Below the pieces are notes generated by a model. That model was not told the origin of the DNA, did not search any database, and saw only the letters and a list, made by a program, of their open reading frames with translations. 7,515 bases of DNA. Origin: Prevotella sp. Lineage in GTDB: Bacteria > Bacteroidota > Bacteroidia > Bacteroidales > Bacteroidaceae. Positions 1-5,421 of this stretch are shown piece by piece. The DNA is taken from contig JAJWLX010000104.1 in the NCBI GenBank assembly GCA_021636625.1, positions 1 through 7,515 of the forward strand, written 5' to 3'. The position numbers and the translations under genes are program-made. The number at the start of each line of letters is the position of its first letter. Positions within the stretch are counted from its first letter, which is position 1.

Positions 1-187
1 TCAAGCTGAGGGATGAATGCTTGGAGGTTTTGAGCTCAGCTCCGAGCGAAGCCACGCCTACCACATCATATAGCATATTGGTCTTAACAGCTATACGTTG
101 TGCCTTGACATTGATGGATATGAATGTCAAAAAGGACATGAGTATATAGGAGTACAAACGCTTCATATATCTTATTTGCTTTTTCAT
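1..187 (-). CDS. DUF3575 domain protein, N-terminal part (cut by window edge)
   Basis: Reading leftward from ATG at 187-185 gives 62 open codons up to the window edge. Residues 1-29 form a signal peptide: a basic start (MKKQIRYMKR), a hydrophobic core and a VKA cleavage site before Gln30. The mature protein begins RIAVKTNMLYDVVGVASLGAE, which matches the opening block of DUF3575 proteins as I remember it (AVKTNLLYD...LGAE). These are Bacteroidota envelope proteins often encoded with DUF3868 proteins and fimbrillins or Mfa2-type anchors; their biochemical role is not settled. An internal ATG at 166-164 is possible but would shorten the basic region. No Shine-Dalgarno is visible, which is normal in this phylum. 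The gene lies just outside the left recombination site, so its expression probably depends on orientation of the neighbouring segment. The rest of the gene and any operon lie outside the window. Confidence 0.75.
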   Translation of the reverse strand, partial: MKKQIRYMKRLYSYILMSFLTFISINVKAQRIAVKTNMLYDVVGVASLGAELKTSKHSSLSL

Positions 188-210
188 TATTATTTATATC
201 GATCGAATCA

Positions 211-233
211 ATACTGTTCTAGTATAACAGTAT
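211..233. repeat. left inverted recombination site
   Basis: Arm ATACTGTT (211-218), a 7-base spacer CTAGTAT (219-225), and arm AACAGTAT (226-233). The two arms are perfect reverse complements. Read on the minus strand, the spacer is ATACTAG, identical to the right site's spacer on the plus strand. Symmetric arms around an asymmetric 6-8 base spacer are the core-site design of tyrosine recombinases, where strand exchange occurs at the spacer edges. The two sites match at 19 of 23 positions once the right site is reverse-complemented, including 13 consecutive bases (TTATACTAGAACA). Confidence 0.75.
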
Positions 234-378
234 TTTTCATCCGATTTTAGATAGTGTGTATCATAAAAGCACACCACATTTTCTCATTTCTAGAGAACTT
301 ACTGAAGCTGATTTTAACTGATTTACGCAAAAATATAGATGTTTACAGTAAATAATCGTTAAAAAATAAGTTTTTTTG

Positions 379-408
379 TTGAAGTTATTAAGAAAAGCTG
401 TACCTTTG
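379..408 (+). promoter_or_regulatory. Bacteroidota sigma-ABfr-type promoter inside the invertible segment
   Basis: The -33 element TTG (379-381) is followed by 19 bases and the -7 element TACCTTTG (401-408). This fits the phylum's consensus of TTG, 19-21 bases, TAnnTTTG. Transcription should begin near 413. In the present orientation it reads across the right site into the recombinase gene (start 506). After inversion it would face the DUF3575 gene. Confidence 0.75.
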
Positions 409-412
409 CAGC

Positions 413-435
413 GTACAATTATACTAGAACAATAC
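413..435. repeat. right inverted recombination site
   Basis: Arm GTACAATT (413-420), spacer ATACTAG (421-427), and arm AACAATAC (428-435). The arms are imperfectly symmetric (5 of 8 positions pair). The spacer and inner arm bases equal those of the left site in opposite orientation, so recombination between the two would invert the DNA between them instead of deleting it. The site lies just downstream of the predicted start of the 379-408 promoter, so it would be in the transcript leader. Confidence 0.75.
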
Positions 436-466
436 TCCTTTTCAGCCCAAAACTTAAGTTATTGTT

Positions 467-497
467 TTGGTATATCCGATTATTTGTAATACCTTTG
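467..497 (+). promoter_or_regulatory. second promoter, outside the switch, for the recombinase
   Basis: TTG (467-469), 20 bases, then TACCTTTG (490-497) again match the Bacteroidota consensus. It lies outside the inverted sites, so it would drive the recombinase in either orientation. The predicted start (about 501-504) is only a few bases before the ATG at 506. The transcript would then be nearly leaderless, or the true start codon lies further in. Confidence 0.6.
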
Positions 498-505
498 CCA
501 AAAAA

Positions 506-1537
506 ATGATAAGTAAAGCTACAAACAACATTTTATTTCGTGTCATCAAGTATTTATTGGAGTTAAACTTATGGAGTAATACCACAAGACATCAGGCAGA
601 AGATTCCTGCAAAAACAATATCAAACTCATCGACTTCGTAGAGCAATATGCAGCAGCCCGACAGGTAGAAGGAAGAAAGAACTATACCGGCAGGAGCGGC
701 AGCGTAAGAAGTCTGATCAAGCACCTGAAGGCACTTGGGGCTGAAGATACATTGCTCGTTGAAGTAGATCTAGACTTCTGCCAGCAGTTTGTAACCTATC
801 TGCGTAGTGCGCAGGACATGCACCACCATCTGAAGACACCCAAGAAACTGGCTGAGAGTACAATTCTTTCTAAAATCAAGATATTCAGTGCGGTACTGAA
901 TGAGGCCGTAAGATTCCGTCTTCTGGAAGAAAACCCGATGGGGCTCCTCCATACCATTCATCATACAGCAAGAGTCCAGAAAGAGCGAGCCTTCCTGTCG
1001 CAGAGCGAAATAAGAAAAGTGATGAAGGCTCCGTGCGCCTACCCCCTACTGAAGGAAGCCTTCAGCCTGAGCATCCTTACAGGACTAAGAAAAAGCGATA
1101 TATTCTCATTAAAAGCGGCAGATCTGATAAAAAGAGACGGCATCTACTATATCAAGAAAACGTGTGTGAAGACCCAACAGGAACTGATCATCCCCCTATC
1201 GGATGAAGCAGAAGCCTGTCTGGAACAGTGCACCGGATGCCGTCTTGCCGAGCTGGACAGAGAGAAAGAAACTCCCCTTTTCTCTGCCCTGCCCTCATCA
1301 CGCCTGAATGAAAAGCTGAGAACATGGCTGAAAGAGGCTGGCATCACAGACAAGCACATCACCTTCCACTGTGCCCGACATACCTTTGCCACCCAGGCAC
1401 TTGCCATGGGAGTAGATATCTATACCGTATCACAACTACTGGGCCATACCCACATCAGCACCACCCAGGTATATGTTCACTCCCTGCTGCAGAAAAAGCA
1501 GGAAGCCATCCGGCTGATTGCCGGAATGGCGGCATAA
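506..1537 (+). CDS. tyrosine recombinase, probable DNA invertase
   Basis: A 343-residue tyrosine recombinase (phage-integrase family) that cuts and rejoins DNA through a 3'-phosphotyrosine bond. An N-terminal SAM-like core-binding domain (about residues 38-135) is followed by the catalytic domain (about 160-335). The full catalytic set is visible: R195 (TGLRKSD), K222 (CVKTQQE), H288 and R291 (HCARHTF), H314 (LLGHTHIS) and nucleophile Y323 (TTQVYVH). The roughly 100-residue arm-binding domain of many Bacteroidota integrases is absent, as expected of an enzyme using short core sites. Beside an inverted-repeat-flanked promoter, its likely job is to flip that segment. I chose ATG 506; the frame stays open upstream to a TTG at 467, but that lies inside promoter elements. 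A TTG at 557 is a further option. No transposon or prophage genes or tRNA attachment site are nearby, so a mobile-element integrase is less likely. Confidence 0.88.
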   Translation: MISKATNNILFRVIKYLLELNLWSNTTRHQAEDSCKNNIKLIDFVEQYAAARQVEGRKNYTGRSGSVRSLIKHLKALGAEDTLLVEVDLDFCQQFVTYLRSAQDMHHHLKTPKKLAESTILSKIKIFSAVLNEAVRFRLLEENPMGLLHTIHHTARVQKERAFLSQSEIRKVMKAPCAYPLLKEAFSLSILTGLRKSDIFSLKAADLIKRDGIYYIKKTCVKTQQELIIPLSDEAEACLEQCTGCRLAELDREKETPLFSALPSSRLNEKLRTWLKEAGITDKHITFHCARHTFATQALAMGVDIYTVSQLLGHTHISTTQVYVHSLLQKKQEAIRLIAGMAA

Positions 1538-1587
1538 AGAAAAGAATAATAGCAAACATAGTCACCCGCACTTCACGGGAAAACGAC

Positions 1588-1633
1588 AAGGGTCTATATG
1601 CCACGATGAACAGGTGGCATATAGCCCCTTTTT
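1588..1633 (+). terminator. intrinsic terminator after the recombinase, perhaps bidirectional
   Basis: An 11-base perfect stem (CTATATGCCAC, 1594-1604, with GTGGCATATAG, 1614-1624) has a 9-base loop. After one T-C mismatch it is extended by AAGGG (1588-1592) pairing with CCCTT (1626-1630). A T tract at 1629-1633 follows. It sits 50 bases past the recombinase stop, between convergent genes. Read leftward the stem is followed only by a broken T-rich stretch, so it may also stop the minus-strand run, but less efficiently. Confidence 0.85.
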
Positions 1634-1646
1634 ACTTTCCGGGATC

Positions 1647-1666
1647 TTTGATTCTCAAGAATCAAA
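1647..1666. repeat. small perfect hairpin in the convergent intergenic region
   Basis: TTTGATTC (1647-1654) and GAATCAAA (1659-1666) form a perfect 8-base stem with a 4-base loop, TCAA. It begins 6 bases beyond the stop of the dipeptidase gene (read leftward). No T tract follows on either strand, so it is more likely a 3'-end-protecting or pausing hairpin than a stand-alone terminator. Confidence 0.5.
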
Positions 1667-1671
1667 AACCA

Positions 1672-3336
1672 TTATTTCTTCTCCTCTGGAACCAGGAACT
1701 TATCGCCACTCTGCTTGACAAGCTGCTTGGCAAACTTCTCTGGATAACCAGGACGAACTGGAGTAGCACCCAAACCGTATGGGGTCTTCTTGAAGGTACC
1801 ATTCTTATCGGTTGGCTTGATGATCATATCATTGTACTTCACCACCATGAACTCGAAAAGCTGGTTCCAGCGACCCAACATCTGCTGAGCTTTCTCAACA
1901 CTGTAGTCGTTGAGATACTTCACAGCAGCCTGTGGGTTCTGGGCATAAAGCTCCTGAGCCTTCTTCTCAACACCTGCCTGAGCAGCGAAATAGCTGTTGT
2001 CCAAGCTATCACGAACCTCCTTCAAGGTTGGGAACATCAGACTGTAACGAGGATAAACCATATTGCTGGTCATGTTGCAAACCCAGTAAGCGTTCTTCTT
2101 GCTGAAATGCAAGGCATCAGCACCAGGAGTATTGTAGCACTCAGGACGCTCGGTCATAGAGCAATATACTGGAGTGAACGCAGCCATGTTGGCATCATCG
2201 TTGGCAAACCAGAACACACCGCCAATCTCTCTTGGCAACCATGAACGCATCTGGCTCACGAATACGAAACCACTCTGCTGGGTGCTGACAGGACGCTCGT
2301 TGAAATACTGCTTGCCATCCACCTTGTACATCAATGGTGTAGGACGATAAGGCATCTCCCAGATACCACCGCCGATATCAGAACCGTCGGCTACAGAAAG
2401 AGGAGTACCCTCGTAATGGTCGCGCATCACATTCTCAACATCCTGAACGCTCACCTTCTTGTTAGGAACCACCCAGAGAGGCATATCCTGCGCATTAGGA
2501 TTCTTGCCGAGTGCCCAATCCAGATAAGGACTCATATCATAGAAGTGGTTCAGCATCGCCCAGGCACGTGCATCGCAGAAACGACGACCCGAGAAATCAG
2601 GCTTTGCATACGCCATCTTCCAGGAGAAATCAGCATCCTTGCCCTTGAACCAGCCCTTGCTGCGGGCAAAAGATACAACATCCTTGGCATACATCACGTT
2701 CTTCTTGTCCTTCATATTGAACTTGCCGATGCGGCTCTGGTTGGCATGCGCACAGATGGCATCATCTGGAATGCGGAGTGCTACCCATACAGCACCCTTG
2801 GAACCGGCGCCCTTACCCATCATCTCCATGATCCAAGCCTCGTTAGGATCGCAGATGGTGAAGGTCTCACCGCCAGAGTTGTAACCATAGGTATTGGCGA
2901 GGGTGGTCATCACCTTAATAGCCTCGCGAGCCGTCTTACTGCGCTGGAGAGCTACATAGATGAGTGAACCATAGTCCATGATACCGGTAGAATCCACCAT
3001 CTCCTCACGACCGCCATAGGTAGTCTCGCCAATGGTAACCTGCCACTCGTTGATGTTGCCGATTACGTTATAGGTCTCGGCAGCCTCAGGAATCTCGCCA
3101 TAATACTTATTGCTGTCCCAATCGAAAATCTTGCGCATCTCACCCTTGGCATGCTTAGCCGCAGGATAATGGCAGAGGTACTGGAACATTCCATAGTCGT
3201 CGGCACTATAAGAACACATAACAGAACCATCTACTGATGCCTTCTTGCCCACGATGAAGTTGCTGCAGGCCTCAGCCTCAGAGACACTGCCCAACATAGC
3301 TACAGCCATCAGGGCTGAAGCGAAAATCTTATTCAT
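1672..3336 (-). CDS. secreted C69-family dipeptidase (Ntn hydrolase)
   Basis: A 554-residue member of peptidase family C69 (PepD-like dipeptidases), which hydrolyse dipeptides using an N-terminal cysteine. Residues 1-23 are a signal peptide ending in AEA. The next residue is Cys24 in CSNFIVGKKASVDGS, the family's nucleophile block, so export and exposure of the catalytic cysteine appear to coincide. Other family motifs are NEWQVTIGETTYGGR (96-110), EAWIMEM (166-172) and ANQSRI (198-203). The residue at -2 before the cysteine is Glu, which argues against a lipoprotein. Expected location is periplasm or outside the cell. It begins 20 bases after the nadC stop, with AAAGG 8 bases before its ATG, so it may share the nadC transcript. 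Its physiological substrate cannot be told from sequence. Confidence 0.88.
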   Translation of the reverse strand: MNKIFASALMAVAMLGSVSEAEACSNFIVGKKASVDGSVMCSYSADDYGMFQYLCHYPAAKHAKGEMRKIFDWDSNKYYGEIPEAAETYNVIGNINEWQVTIGETTYGGREEMVDSTGIMDYGSLIYVALQRSKTAREAIKVMTTLANTYGYNSGGETFTICDPNEAWIMEMMGKGAGSKGAVWVALRIPDDAICAHANQSRIGKFNMKDKKNVMYAKDVVSFARSKGWFKGKDADFSWKMAYAKPDFSGRRFCDARAWAMLNHFYDMSPYLDWALGKNPNAQDMPLWVVPNKKVSVQDVENVMRDHYEGTPLSVADGSDIGGGIWEMPYRPTPLMYKVDGKQYFNERPVSTQQSGFVFVSQMRSWLPREIGGVFWFANDDANMAAFTPVYCSMTERPECYNTPGADALHFSKKNAYWVCNMTSNMVYPRYSLMFPTLKEVRDSLDNSYFAAQAGVEKKAQELYAQNPQAAVKYLNDYSVEKAQQMLGRWNQLFEFMVVKYNDMIIKPTDKNGTFKKTPYGLGATPVRPGYPEKFAKQLVKQSGDKFLVPEEKK

Positions 3337-3356
3337 AAAATATACCTTTATTTATA

Positions 3357-4208
3357 TTAATCACAAGCCTTGAAGCTCATATCCAAACCCTTCACACTGT
3401 GTGTCAAGGCACCTACAGAGATAAAGTCAACACCCTGCTCTGCATAGTCGCGGATGGTATCGTAGGTGATACCGCCAGATGACTCAGTCTCATACTTGCC
3501 AGCGATGATATCTACTGCCTTCTTGGTATCAGGCACAGAGAAGTTATCGAGCATGATACGGTTGACACCGCCGTGCTTCAATACCTGGTCGAGCTCATCG
3601 AAGCTACGTACCTCGATTTCAATCTTCAGATCGAGACCCTTCTCCTTGAGATAAGCATGGCAACGGTCGATGGCGTTATCGATACCGCCAGCGAAATCGA
3701 TGTGATTGTCCTTGAGGAGAATCATATCGAAGAGACCGATACGATGGTTCATACCACCACCGATCTTCACAGCCTGCTTCTCCAACATACGGAGACCTGG
3801 AGTAGTCTTACGGGTGTCGAGGATGTGAGTCTTGGTACCTTCAAGGCGCTTTACATACTTAGCGGTCATGGTAGCGATACCACTCATACGCTGCATGATG
3901 TTGAGCATGAGGCGCTCAGTCTGGAGCAGCGAGCGGGTCTTGCCCTCTACGATCATGGCGATGTCGCCCTTCTTCACGTGGGTACCGTCCTGCAACAGAA
4001 CCTCTACCTTCATGGTAGGATCGAAGCGTGCGAATACCTTCTTAGCCATTTCTACACCTGCCAAAACGCCATCTTCCTTGATGAGCAAATGACTCTTACC
4101 CATGGCGTCCTCTGGAATGCAACACAAGGTTGTGTGGTCGCCATCACCGATATCCTCAGCAAATGCCAAGTCTATCAACTTGTCTTCTAATTGATCTACG
4201 CTTAACAT
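3357..4208 (-). CDS. nadC: nicotinate-nucleotide pyrophosphorylase (quinolinate phosphoribosyltransferase)
   Basis: This enzyme converts quinolinate and PRPP to nicotinate mononucleotide, CO2 and pyrophosphate, the committed cytosolic step of de novo NAD synthesis. The length, 283 residues, is normal. Family signatures run in order: EDIGDGDHTT (18-27), the ERLMLNIMQRMSGIAT block (98-113), DTRKTTPGLR (131-140) and KIGGGMNHRIGLFDMILLKDNHI (148-170), which carries the basic residues that bind quinolinate and phosphate. EIEVRS (197-202), IMLDNF (218-223) and a C-terminal SSGGI/ISVGALTHS segment complete the barrel. nadA and nadB are not in this window. It follows the small 73-residue gene after 47 bases containing a 14-base tandem repeat. 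No TAnnTTTG promoter is visible there, so co-transcription from upstream is likely. Confidence 0.96.
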   Translation of the reverse strand: MLSVDQLEDKLIDLAFAEDIGDGDHTTLCCIPEDAMGKSHLLIKEDGVLAGVEMAKKVFARFDPTMKVEVLLQDGTHVKKGDIAMIVEGKTRSLLQTERLMLNIMQRMSGIATMTAKYVKRLEGTKTHILDTRKTTPGLRMLEKQAVKIGGGMNHRIGLFDMILLKDNHIDFAGGIDNAIDRCHAYLKEKGLDLKIEIEVRSFDELDQVLKHGGVNRIMLDNFSVPDTKKAVDIIAGKYETESSGGITYDTIRDYAEQGVDFISVGALTHSVKGLDMSFKACD

Positions 4209-4212
4209 ATTA

Positions 4213-4240
4213 TTAATGTTTATTGTTTAATGTTTATTGC
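4213..4240. repeat. 14-base tandem duplication upstream of nadC
   Basis: Two adjoining units, TTAATGTTTATTGT (4213-4226) and TTAATGTTTATTGC (4227-4240), are identical at 13 of 14 positions. On the coding strand of nadC they lie 5 to 32 bases before its ATG, so they make up nearly the whole leader. They could be a regulator or translation-enhancer site or simply a slippage duplication. Confidence 0.75.
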
Positions 4241-4255
4241 TATTTTTAGGGAAGA

Positions 4256-4477
4256 CTAATTAGTAATTCTCTTCCCGTTCCATAGGGCGCAGAGGATGCC
4301 TTCCCCATCACGCTCTACCCTGATTTCTCCGCCCAGCCATTCGGTCATGGGCAACTCCTCACGGAACTCATAGTAGTTAACTACCCTACCCTCGGCAATC
4401 TCCACCACTGCCTGCTGCAGGATGGTGCCATCGGGAAGCACCACGGTATGAGCACCGCATCTTCTCAGTTCCTCCAT
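4256..4477 (-). CDS. small conserved-looking protein of unknown function, 73 residues
   Basis: I do not recognise this family with certainty. It has no signal peptide, membrane segment or cysteine motif; its single Cys is at residue 7. The pattern HTVVLPDGTILQQAVVEIAEGRVVNYYEF then ELPMTEWLGGEIRVERDG suggests a small all-beta fold of paired strands and turns. The first half faintly resembles the small beta-sandwich at the start of amidohydrolases, but no metal-binding catalytic part follows, so that is only a suggestion. Its ATG lies 2 bases past the TAG of the DUF4296 gene, pointing to translational coupling. There is no clear Shine-Dalgarno. Strong amphipathic strand patterning and tight packing make it a credible gene. 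Confidence 0.7.
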   Translation of the reverse strand: MEELRRCGAHTVVLPDGTILQQAVVEIAEGRVVNYYEFREELPMTEWLGGEIRVERDGEGILCALWNGKRITN

Positions 4478-4479
4478 CG

Positions 4480-5406
4480 CTATCTCGTCTTGAGAGGTTC
4501 AGCCTTCATCGGCTTCATTTCCTTGAGCGGTCTCAGCGGTTTGCCATCCGAAGAAGCACTATCCTTACGGAGACTATCGGATGATGCCGATGGAGAGCTT
4601 CCTGTCGGCGCAGCCACAGGCTTCAGCGGATGCATGCGAATCAGCTTGATATGCTCCAGGAACATCAGCTTCAAGGTGGTCTGGGAAGAGACACCCGTGC
4701 CGTTATCGTCATTCATCAGCATAAAGTATCCCTTCACGCTCTTGATGCCAAGAGAATCTGCATCAGAGAGTTCCACCGAATAATGCTGGGTACTCTGAAT
4801 CATGATGGTACGCTGGGCAATACTGTCGTTACCAAACTGCACTGCGAGCATCGCAACACCATTGCGCATACCATCCTGGTAGATGAACTGCGCATCGAAA
4901 TCGAGCATCAGGCGGTCGCCCTTATGGAAGGTAGAATCCACCTTGATATCGAAGCTGGTACTATTGAACGGCTTCACAGGCATGAACACCATCGATGCAG
5001 CGAGAGTCCATACATTAGCCGTATCGCCGGTGGCAGAGAGATTAGCAAACTCTCCTCCCTCCTTGGCACTACCGCCCATGGCTGTAATCTCGTTGTTGTA
5101 ACGGTCGGTCAAGTCCTTATACACATCCTCCAGCAGTTCGGTATGACGCATATAATAAACCATGGAAGAATCAAACTCGGCAGAGGTGACATCGTGCTTC
5201 CTGAGCACCGCCTCGCGATAAGCCAGACTCTGCCCCTTGTCGCCGTTATCATCCATGTGTGCCATCGCCAGAGCCAGGTGATAATCATAAAGAATATCCG
5301 TCATCTTGCCCTTCGACAAGACGCCGCCTGGCAGGGAAGGCTTGCAGGATGAAACGCAGAAAAGCAATGCCATCACTGCCACAAGACAAATCATTAACTT
5401 CTTCAT
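4480..5406 (-). CDS. DUF4296 domain lipoprotein
   Basis: A predicted 308-residue lipoprotein. A basic start and hydrophobic segment lead to a lipobox-like VSSC, with Cys21 as the lipid-bearing residue, so it should be a membrane-anchored periplasmic or surface protein. Residues about 27-108 match DUF4296, a Bacteroidota domain rich in paired helices (LSKGKMTDILYDYHLALAM, then REAVLRKHDVTSAEFDSSM). A beta-rich middle follows. The tail (263-308) is low-complexity, rich in Ser, Pro and Lys. Function is unknown. I start at ATG 5406 because AAGGAGG (5414-5420) is 7 bases before it but only 1 base before the alternative ATG at 5412. It follows lspA closely; LspA is the enzyme that would remove its signal peptide. 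Confidence 0.85.
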   Translation of the reverse strand: MKKLMICLVAVMALLFCVSSCKPSLPGGVLSKGKMTDILYDYHLALAMAHMDDNGDKGQSLAYREAVLRKHDVTSAEFDSSMVYYMRHTELLEDVYKDLTDRYNNEITAMGGSAKEGGEFANLSATGDTANVWTLAASMVFMPVKPFNSTSFDIKVDSTFHKGDRLMLDFDAQFIYQDGMRNGVAMLAVQFGNDSIAQRTIMIQSTQHYSVELSDADSLGIKSVKGYFMLMNDDNGTGVSSQTTLKLMFLEHIKLIRMHPLKPVAAPTGSSPSASSDSLRKDSASSDGKPLRPLKEMKPMKAEPLKTR

Positions 5407-5413
5407 TCTCATG

Positions 5414-5420
5414 CCTCCTT
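5414..5420 (-). promoter_or_regulatory. strong Shine-Dalgarno deciding the DUF4296 start
   Basis: AAGGAGG on the minus strand lies in the short lspA to DUF4296 junction. Its spacing is 7 bases to ATG 5406 and 1 base to ATG 5412, favouring the inner start. Such a full match is unusual for this window, where most other starts lack one. Confidence 0.65.
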
Positions 5421-5421
5421 T

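Larger units (their letters stand above)
211..435. other. predicted invertible promoter segment (phase-variation switch)
   Basis: This AT-rich segment lies between the divergent DUF3575 and recombinase genes and accounts for most of the 318-base gap between them. It is bounded by two inverted copies of one site (211-233 and 413-435), with 195 bases between their spacers (226-420). It contains one strong Bacteroidota promoter (379-408), now pointing right. Inversion about the spacers would map the TACCTTTG box to minus-strand 245-238, placing the start near 233, about 45 bases before the DUF3575 ATG. An adjacent tyrosine recombinase next to an inverted-repeat-flanked promoter is the established layout of Bacteroidota phase-variable surface loci. 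That inversion takes place is inferred. Minor internal features are a GTGTG/CACAC inverted repeat (254-258 and 270-274) and the palindrome TTTACAGTAAA (342-352). Confidence 0.75.

Noticed and set aside
211..238. Palindrome plus T tract as a rightward terminator
   Set aside because: The stem and TTTTT look terminator-like, but no plus-strand gene precedes it. The matching inverted copy at 413-435 with the same spacer is better explained as a recombination site.
239..481. Direct repeat ATCCGATT at 239-246 and 474-481
   Set aside because: Only 8 bases, one copy outside the switch, and no link to the promoter boxes or sites; chance is adequate in AT-rich DNA.
506..1537. Recombinase as integrase of an integrated mobile element
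   Set aside because: No tRNA, attachment duplication, mobilisation or phage gene is visible, and core genes follow directly after its terminator. The inverted-site promoter segment beside it fits an invertase better.
1324..2244. Long plus-strand open frame of 306 codons
   Set aside because: It overlaps the recombinase 3' end in another frame, runs across the terminator and is antisense to the C69 dipeptidase. Its translation is His/Leu-rich with no recognisable domain; it is a shadow of the real genes.
2416..5352. Other plus-strand open frames (about 2416-2967, 3573-4190 and 4630-5352)
   Set aside because: Each is fully antisense to a well-supported gene (C69, nadC, DUF4296). Composition is that of reverse-complemented codons, with no start signal or domain.
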